A stretch of DNA of 35,120 bases from a virus, in the IMG/VR virus record IMGVR_UViG_3300008110_004404, positions 1 through 35,120 of that record; one strand, 5' to 3'. Under the pieces are notes generated by a model. It was not told where the DNA came from and did not search any database. It saw only the letters and a program-made list of their open reading frames with translations. Shown here piece after piece: positions 30,438 to 35,120 of the stretch (positions are counted from its first letter, which is position 1; each line of letters begins with the position of its first letter). Both the position numbers and the translations under genes were made by a program.

Positions 30438-31063
30438 AATATTCTATAGTAATCTATAAAGTTTTCGTGTCTATCTTTAAGACCACGCATTGCTGGATTA
30501 ATATATTTGGTAACAGTAGCAGTATCTTTGAAATTAGTTATATTAGGTCTAACTCTAGTTTTCCAATACCATATAGCAATCTTGGCAGCAATGTCAGGTC
30601 TAGCTGCATATTCAGGATGATTGATTAAATCAATATTCAATGCTCGGCTAGCCATTCTATAATTATCACGACCAGTCAACTGAACAAACCCTCTACCATG
30701 ATATTTTTCACCATCTCCTGGACGAGTGTTCCCTAATATTCTTGCTGTCTTGGGCGCATATTGAACACCGTATCTTTTTTCAAAATAGCCTTTACCCATT
30801 GGCTTTTCTTTTAGTCGTTCAAAGTTCCATGATTCGTGTTTCATCTGAGCCAAGAACTGAGCCAATTCTGGACCTTTTAATCCTGAGCCTATTGCAACTT
30901 TTTGTAAAGTGATTTCGTTCTGTGGGTTGTTACTTAATACATTAAAATCTGTGGGCATCTTTAAACCTAGTGAGGCTTGTGCTCCTGTGGCTGCACCGGC
31001 ACCCATTGCACCAAGAAACCCTCTGCGAGTTAAATCTTCTGCAATGATTTCTGATGCTCTCAT
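30434..31063 (-). CDS. GH19-type lysozyme/chitinase-like cargo protein with Tat-like signal
   Basis: A 209-residue protein. Residues 1-9 (MRASEIIAE) are a capsid-targeting-type peptide. Residues 10-31 look like a twin-arginine signal: DLTRRGFLGAMGAGAATG with R13-R14, a small-residue hydrophobic run and AQA (28-30). The rest is a GH19 domain: LAQFLAQMKHESWNF with a catalytic-type Glu, GYFEKRYG, then KYHGRGFVQLTGRDNY. Such enzymes cut peptidoglycan or chitin-like glycans. The likely role is wall degradation at entry or lysis, from the virion or the periplasm. The ATG shares a base with the Dps stop (TAATG). Confidence 0.82.
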   Translation of the reverse strand: MRASEIIAEDLTRRGFLGAMGAGAATGAQASLGLKMPTDFNVLSNNPQNEITLQKVAIGSGLKGPELAQFLAQMKHESWNFERLKEKPMGKGYFEKRYGVQYAPKTARILGNTRPGDGEKYHGRGFVQLTGRDNYRMASRALNIDLINHPEYAARPDIAAKIAIWYWKTRVRPNITNFKDTATVTKYINPAMRGLKDRHENFIDYYRIL

Positions 31064-31503
31064 TATGCTCGTTCTTTTTTAAGAACACTGCGAATCATCC
31101 ACTGATGTTTTTCGTGTGCATCTAATCTTTCTGCGATAAAATTAGCAATGCCTTGTTTGTTTTCTTCTGTAGCTGATTGAAAACACATATTTAGAAAATC
31201 AATCATCTTAGCGTTGTCCGTTAGCAATTCAGTAAACATCAATTCAGCACGTGGAATCTTAGTTTGATCTGGAATAATACTAAGTTCAGCATAGCGTGTT
31301 AAACTACCTGGGGTATAGCTATCTAAGGTACGAATATATTCTGCAACTCTATCTACTGAACCGTATACCTCTGTATAGAAATTGTCAAAGAAACTATGAT
31401 ATTGTGGGAAGTCGGCACCTTCAACATTCCAATGAAAGTTTTGTGCTTTGATAGCAAGTGCATTTGTACTTGCTAATAGTATTTTTAAGTTATCAGTTAA
31501 CAT
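31063..31503 (-). CDS. dps: Dps-type ferritin
   Basis: A 146-residue Dps protein that would oxidise and store iron and shield DNA. The ferroxidase ligands are all in place: H24 (FHWNVEG), H36 and D40 (YHSFFDN), D51 and E55 (SVDRVAEYI). The length is typical of short Dps proteins without long DNA-binding tails. It has no capsid-targeting start. Phage-borne Dps could protect phage DNA from oxidative damage. It is coupled to the GH19 gene. Confidence 0.9.
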   Translation of the reverse strand: MLTDNLKILLASTNALAIKAQNFHWNVEGADFPQYHSFFDNFYTEVYGSVDRVAEYIRTLDSYTPGSLTRYAELSIIPDQTKIPRAELMFTELLTDNAKMIDFLNMCFQSATEENKQGIANFIAERLDAHEKHQWMIRSVLKKERA

Positions 31504-31504
31504 A

Positions 31505-31564
31505 TTATTTCCCCGGTGGGGTTCCTTTGTTCTTTAAGTAAAAATCAATTACGCCTCTGTCCAT
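31505..31564 (-). CDS. Possible 19-residue peptide
   Basis: A short frame between the GP88-like gene and Dps: MDRGVIDFYLKNKGTPPGK, stop TAA. It starts 2 bases after the upstream stop but has no clear ribosome site. Its end supplies the GGGGAAA ribosome site of Dps. It may be only leader sequence. Low confidence. Confidence 0.25.
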   Translation of the reverse strand: MDRGVIDFYLKNKGTPPGK

Positions 31565-31566
31565 AT

Positions 31567-33018
31567 TTAGTGCTTCAATAATAATGTACTTAATACACCA
31601 GTATCATTTGCAGTCAAGTCTGGTTCACCGGGAGCAATAATAACATTCCATTTCATATTAGGAATCTTTTGACCTTTAGTAGCCCACTCGTCATAACTTA
31701 ATATTGAATTAGCACTTAATCCATACTCGGTAGCTAAACGTTGTTTTAATTCAGGTAACTTTTCAGGTATGATTTGCCATTGTCCTTCACTACCCTTATC
31801 TAAATTACCCTTAGCATCTTTAACTAATAAGTCTTGGAATAGTCCAGTTGGTACAATACGACTATTCTTAGTTGTATCTAATTTAGGATCAGCTGCCTTA
31901 ACTTGTTTCTCTTGGCTTGTATGAGCACCCTCACTCCAATTGATAATGAAGTTATCGGGTTTCTGTGCCAGTGCGGCACCAGCCATCTTTGTATAAGCGT
32001 AGAATTTAACATCAGGTAAGCTGTTTGCTAACTTGAATGCTAAGTCTAAGTATTCTGGACTAAAGAAGTCGCCAGCGTCATGCCAACGAATAGTTACATT
32101 ATAACCGCCCTTTTTACCTAATTTTTCTTCTTTAGCAATCTCATTTGCTAGTTGCTCAAAGAAACCATCTGGGTTGTTCAATAGATATGTAATGATGCGT
32201 CCGTCACTTAACCAAGCCGCTTCAAACTGAATCTTGCCGCCCTTCATAGCAAAGCAATCTATTTTACAACTGCCAGCGCCAGGACATGTATTAACAACAA
32301 TTAAATTGTTTGTGTTCTCGTCTAATGCAATACCAACTAATGCGGCAAAACCAATATTGAAGAACTGTTCTAAGTCTCCATTACTGTGCTTCATCTTTTC
32401 ATTTTGCTTTAGTAATTTCTTTGGACGTACTGCTAATGCTTGTTTAACATCTTCTTCACGGTATCTGTTGCCTGCAGGATCATAGTACTTGACTACACTA
32501 CTACGGTGAATATAAGGCATACGATATTTGTCTTGTTTTGTTTTTCCAGACACATATTTTTCTTTGCCTTTTTTATCTAACTTTACTTGACCTGTCTTTT
32601 TATCAATGTCAGGAGTGCCAGCAATTCGTGTCATATAATCTTGAAATTCTTGTCCACCTATATCACGCTGGTCGATAGGAAGTTTAGTCGCTTCAGGTAT
32701 CATACCTTTACCGGCAAGTTTTTCTAGTTCTAAATATTGTTGTTTTAATTTTTCCCAAGTTTCTGAGTCGCGCCTTTTATTGGCATCTAACATTTTACTA
32801 TGTAATACATCAGCTTTTGCCAAATAATCATTCATTTGTATCCTGTTAATTCTACTACTAATTGGCTCGGTAGTATTTTCATCAACTTCTTCATTACCAT
32901 CTACAAAATCATCGGCTTCAGGATCAGAAACAAACTGGTCAACTGACATAATTTTAATGCCACTAGGGGCTCCAGGTAATTTGGGTTCTGCACCTTCGTA
33001 TAATTCTGTTATTTTCAT
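31567..33018 (-). CDS. GP88-like capsid-cargo protein
   Basis: A 483-residue protein starting MKITELYE, almost identical in form to the start of T4 Alt (MELITELFDE). Acidic and helical to residue 200. The second half resembles the phage 'gene product 88' family: NTCPGAGSCKIDCFAMKGG (243-261) with C245, C251 and C255, TIRWHDAGDFFSPEYLDL (309-326) and KFYAYTKM (338-345). The three cysteines could bind a metal or iron-sulfur cluster, but the family has no established reaction. Packaging of such an enzyme-like domain is unusual. Confidence 0.78.
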   Translation of the reverse strand: MKITELYEGAEPKLPGAPSGIKIMSVDQFVSDPEADDFVDGNEEVDENTTEPISSRINRIQMNDYLAKADVLHSKMLDANKRRDSETWEKLKQQYLELEKLAGKGMIPEATKLPIDQRDIGGQEFQDYMTRIAGTPDIDKKTGQVKLDKKGKEKYVSGKTKQDKYRMPYIHRSSVVKYYDPAGNRYREEDVKQALAVRPKKLLKQNEKMKHSNGDLEQFFNIGFAALVGIALDENTNNLIVVNTCPGAGSCKIDCFAMKGGKIQFEAAWLSDGRIITYLLNNPDGFFEQLANEIAKEEKLGKKGGYNVTIRWHDAGDFFSPEYLDLAFKLANSLPDVKFYAYTKMAGAALAQKPDNFIINWSEGAHTSQEKQVKAADPKLDTTKNSRIVPTGLFQDLLVKDAKGNLDKGSEGQWQIIPEKLPELKQRLATEYGLSANSILSYDEWATKGQKIPNMKWNVIIAPGEPDLTANDTGVLSTLLLKH

Positions 33019-33519
33019 TTAATTCTCCAAATCTTCGTGAGCCCATGATATGTAACTTTTCCCGTTTGTGTCTCCTGCACGTACTACAAACACGCCACCA
33101 TTATCATAACCCTCATCTTCACCAATTTCCCAGCCCATTGAAGCCAGTGTACGTTCTGCACGAATCATATCTTGTTCAGTGCCTAGCCACCATTGTTTAG
33201 CTAATCGGCGTAAAATTTCTTCACCATCTTGTCCACCATTATCACCGTCACCAGTATCAGCAAATTCTGTTAGTCCCTTAAGGTGTTTCTTGATATCAAT
33301 AATAGGGGTGAATAAGTGATTAAGAATCTGTCTTTTCTTTTGCTCTGTTTGAAAACTTTCATTTTTCATTATAGGGCATTTCCATATGCCCTCAGTTTTA
33401 GTTGGATAAAAAGGAAAATGCTGTTGAACTTTCAATGCACTATTTTTATCTTGGTTATCAACTTGGTAATATAAGTTTTTACCAAATGCACCTTCAACTA
33501 AAACATCAGTTATTTTCAC
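33019..33519 (-). CDS. Capsid-cargo protein, 166 residues, GTG start
   Basis: Starts at GTG (33519), overlapping the shifted-frame stop of the upstream gene as GTGA, and reads MKITDVLVE then GAFG, a capsid-targeting-type start. Residues 101-160 (EEILRRLAKQWWLGTEQ, ASMGWEIGEDEGYDNGGVFV) resemble the module at about 485-565 of the 698-residue polyprotein. No enzyme motif is certain. Function unknown. Confidence 0.72.
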   Translation of the reverse strand: MKITDVLVEGAFGKNLYYQVDNQDKNSALKVQQHFPFYPTKTEGIWKCPIMKNESFQTEQKKRQILNHLFTPIIDIKKHLKGLTEFADTGDGDNGGQDGEEILRRLAKQWWLGTEQDMIRAERTLASMGWEIGEDEGYDNGGVFVVRAGDTNGKSYISWAHEDLEN

Positions 33520-34441
33520 TTTGCTGACTTTCTTAATGCATCAGAAGTTGGTGCACCTTTGCTACCTGGCTTACGCATACGCTCACCGCTACCTTGTTTG
33601 ATACGGTCACGTTTAGCATGTATATTAGCCCATAAGCCTTTGCTTTCATACCCTGTCCGTCATCCAAACGCTTAATCAAATCTAATAATTTTTCGTAGCG
33701 CATACGATTATTATTCCATGTAGACCAAGAACCATAGTGGTCTGCATATTGGTCATGACTGTTCTGAGCCAACCATGCTTTTAATGCGTTTGCTTCTTGA
33801 GTGTATTCATCTCTCTTTGAACCAGTATTTTCATCTATAGTATAGACATTGCCACGTTCATGCTGACTAATCATATAATCCATGACAGTAACCATGACAG
33901 ATTTAGCTACTGCAATTTTCTCTTGTACCCATTCTGGTAGATTCTCATCTGCTTGTAACTCTTTACCTAAGTGTGTTGAAACTCTAACGATTGTATGCAG
34001 ATTGTTTTGTACCATATCTACTTCATCGTTATATTCACCACCGCCGTCGAATTCTTCTTTTGCTATGATATCACGGTCTTCTGGTCTATTACCTATATCA
34101 CGGGCTTTTGATTTGTTAAAGAATTCTTTTCTTTTTGATTTTGCTAGTAATTGTTCTTCACTGATATCATCTTCGCTTATTGCTTCTTCTTTAATACCAG
34201 CTTTTTTGCTGTTTGGAAACTTTTCGCTAGAACTGATGCCTTGAAACATACTACCTTTACCCCTACGTTGCATACTTCCCATGGGCTGTGCTACTGTAGC
34301 AATAGAACCTGAAGTAGTTTCTTCTATCTTTTCATCTTCTAACACGTTTGGATCACGACCAAATTTAGGTGCTTGTTGACTCTGTAGTCCTGAAGGACTG
34401 CTAACTGTCGTTGTCATTTCAAAAAGAGAGGATATTTTCAT
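33516..34441 (-). pseudogene. Capsid-cargo structural protein with -1 frameshift
   Basis: From the ATG at 34441 the frame reads MKISSLFE (capsid-targeting type), a Ser/Gln-rich region, then NNLHTIVRVSTHLGKELQAD and LPEWVQEKIAVAKSVM, a module common in structural phage proteins. At CAGGGT (33655-33650) the frame becomes meaningless, but one base back it continues GYESKGLWANIHAKRDRIKQ, then GERMRKPGSKGAPTSDALRK, to TGA at 33518-33516. That tail is a recurrent phage motif. The uninterrupted frame instead ends at 33533. Total would be 263 plus 45 residues. It could be programmed slippage, a mutation or a sequencing error. Confidence 0.68.
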
Positions 34442-34463
34442 AATACAAATTCCATATATTATG

Positions 34464-34471
34464 TATTTATC
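34464..34471 (-). promoter_or_regulatory. Late-type promoter box GATAAATA
   Basis: GATAAATA 22 bases upstream of the ATG at 34441, with a TGGAA ribosome-site candidate between. It would start the cargo transcription unit after the pirin gene. Confidence 0.55.
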
Positions 34472-34486
34472 GTTTTTGGATAGTTG

Positions 34487-35120
34487 TCAAGGTAAATTAA
34501 AAAGTATCATTTCTGAGTCATCAGGGCTAGTTATTTCTAATATGTTTTCTTGCTCAAACATATATCCATCACCCTCAACTGATTTATTCCCATTGATAGT
34601 AGCTTTACCTGTAATTATATACAAGTAATATTTACGAGTGGGGTCTAGATTTTCAGTATGTGCTTCTGTAAAAATACCAGCTTTTACTATAGCATCACTT
34701 TGTATAGTAACCGGACTGCCTTTTTGACTAGCAATATTTGCAAACTTGTTTAATTTATCTTCTCTAGTAAACTGATATCCATCGTATTTAGGGGGTATTC
34801 CCATTTTATTGGGGCGCAACCATATTTGTAAATAACGAATAGGTTTATCTGAATTATTACCCTCAATATGCCAAATACCAGACCCAGCTGTCATATGTTG
34901 AACTGAGCCTGTCGGTACTTGTAGTATATTGCGTAAGTTGTCGTTATGATAGCATGGACCATTAATTACATAGCCCAGTATCTCCATATCCATATGTTGA
35001 TGTACGGGTACAAAATGTCTTGGTTGAACCCTATCATCATTGATTACCTCTAATATAGAGTAATTGATATAGTTTGTATCCCAGTAACTGTTATTGCTAA
35101 ATGAACGATATGTTTCAAAC
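34487..35120 (-). CDS. Pirin-like cupin, 5' end outside window
   Basis: The frame is open to the right edge; the ATG at 34993 is internal. Reading from the edge gives FETYRSFSNN, then ILEVINDDRVQPRHFVPVHQ, HMDMEILGYV, QHMTAGSGIWHIEG and YLQIWLRPNK. These are pirin/YhhW features. Metal ligands are present: His-x-His in VHQHMD and His-x-Glu in GIWHIEG. Bacterial pirins are iron-binding cupins, some with quercetin dioxygenase or regulatory roles. A role in phage infection is unknown. It precedes the late cargo block. Confidence 0.82.
   Translation of the reverse strand, partial: FETYRSFSNNSYWDTNYINYSILEVINDDRVQPRHFVPVHQHMDMEILGYVINGPCYHNDNLRNILQVPTGSVQHMTAGSGIWHIEGNNSDKPIRYLQIWLRPNKMGIPPKYDGYQFTREDKLNKFANIASQKGSPVTIQSDAIVKAGIFTEAHTENLDPTRKYYLYIITGKATINGNKSVEGDGYMFEQENILEITSPDDSEMILFNLP

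Noticed and set aside
31511-31521. CCCC/GGGG hairpin before Dps
   Set aside because: Three-base loop and no T run on the minus strand; its G run serves as the Dps ribosome site.
34485-34490. TTGACA upstream of the cargo operon
   Set aside because: No -10 hexamer at 16-18 bp; the late-type box at 34464-34471 explains the site better.

Overview
The window looks like part of a T4-like (tailed, myovirus-type) phage genome. Every gene I can support lies on the minus strand, so transcription runs from high to low coordinates. Genes are packed with ATGA, TAATG, GTGA or TTGA stop/start overlaps. No tRNA, rRNA, CRISPR array or insertion sequence was recognised. T4-type hallmarks are a family B DNA polymerase with a clamp-binding C-terminus, a PCNA-fold sliding clamp, a FEN-type 5'-3' exonuclease, late-promoter-like (C/G)ATAAATA boxes and capsid-targeting N-termini. 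The host is not determined. Host sigma70-type promoters with 17-bp spacers imply a proteobacterium-like host, and one Ala/Pro/Lys-rich exported protein is reminiscent of betaproteobacterial ones.

Layout in transcription order (right to left). 35120-34487: a 5'-truncated pirin-like cupin. 34441-24293: a block in which eight proteins start with a short peptide like T4's capsid-targeting sequence (MRAxEFIxE or MKITELYE). These candidate capsid cargo proteins include a GH19 lysozyme with a Tat-like signal, a GNAT-like protein, a GP88-like protein, a 698-residue mosaic protein ending in an HExxH metalloprotease domain, and an HxxGH protein. Dps and two unknown proteins sit among them. 24274-20199: a DsbA-like protein, DNA polymerase, sliding clamp and a small conserved protein. 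20199-8320: a DNA hypermodification region with a DpdA-type transglycosylase, GTP cyclohydrolase I (FolE), QueD, QueE and a YhhQ-type precursor transporter, interleaved with two GT-B glycosyltransferases, a GalE-like epimerase, a cytidylyltransferase-like protein and many small conserved proteins. 8294-3424: UV-damage endonuclease, an SF2 helicase with a C-terminal HNH-like domain, a free-standing HNH endonuclease and the FEN-type exonuclease. 3427-1: small conserved phage proteins, some missed by ordinary gene calling.

How the genes work together. FolE, QueD and QueE are sufficient on paper to make 7-carboxy-7-deazaguanine from GTP. The transporter could import a related base, and DpdA would exchange it for guanine in phage DNA. 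QueC is not in the window, so the final base is open. Replication and repair genes carry near-consensus sigma70 promoters, whereas cargo and modification genes also have late-type boxes.

Most notable: the capsid-cargo set with its tandem capsid-targeting/Tat lysozyme; an HNH gene inserted between two exact 22-bp repeats that duplicate a promoter; an unusual QueE cysteine spacing; a probable -1 frameshift with a GTGA coupling downstream; and promoters that place transcription starts on the ATG of two repair/replication genes.
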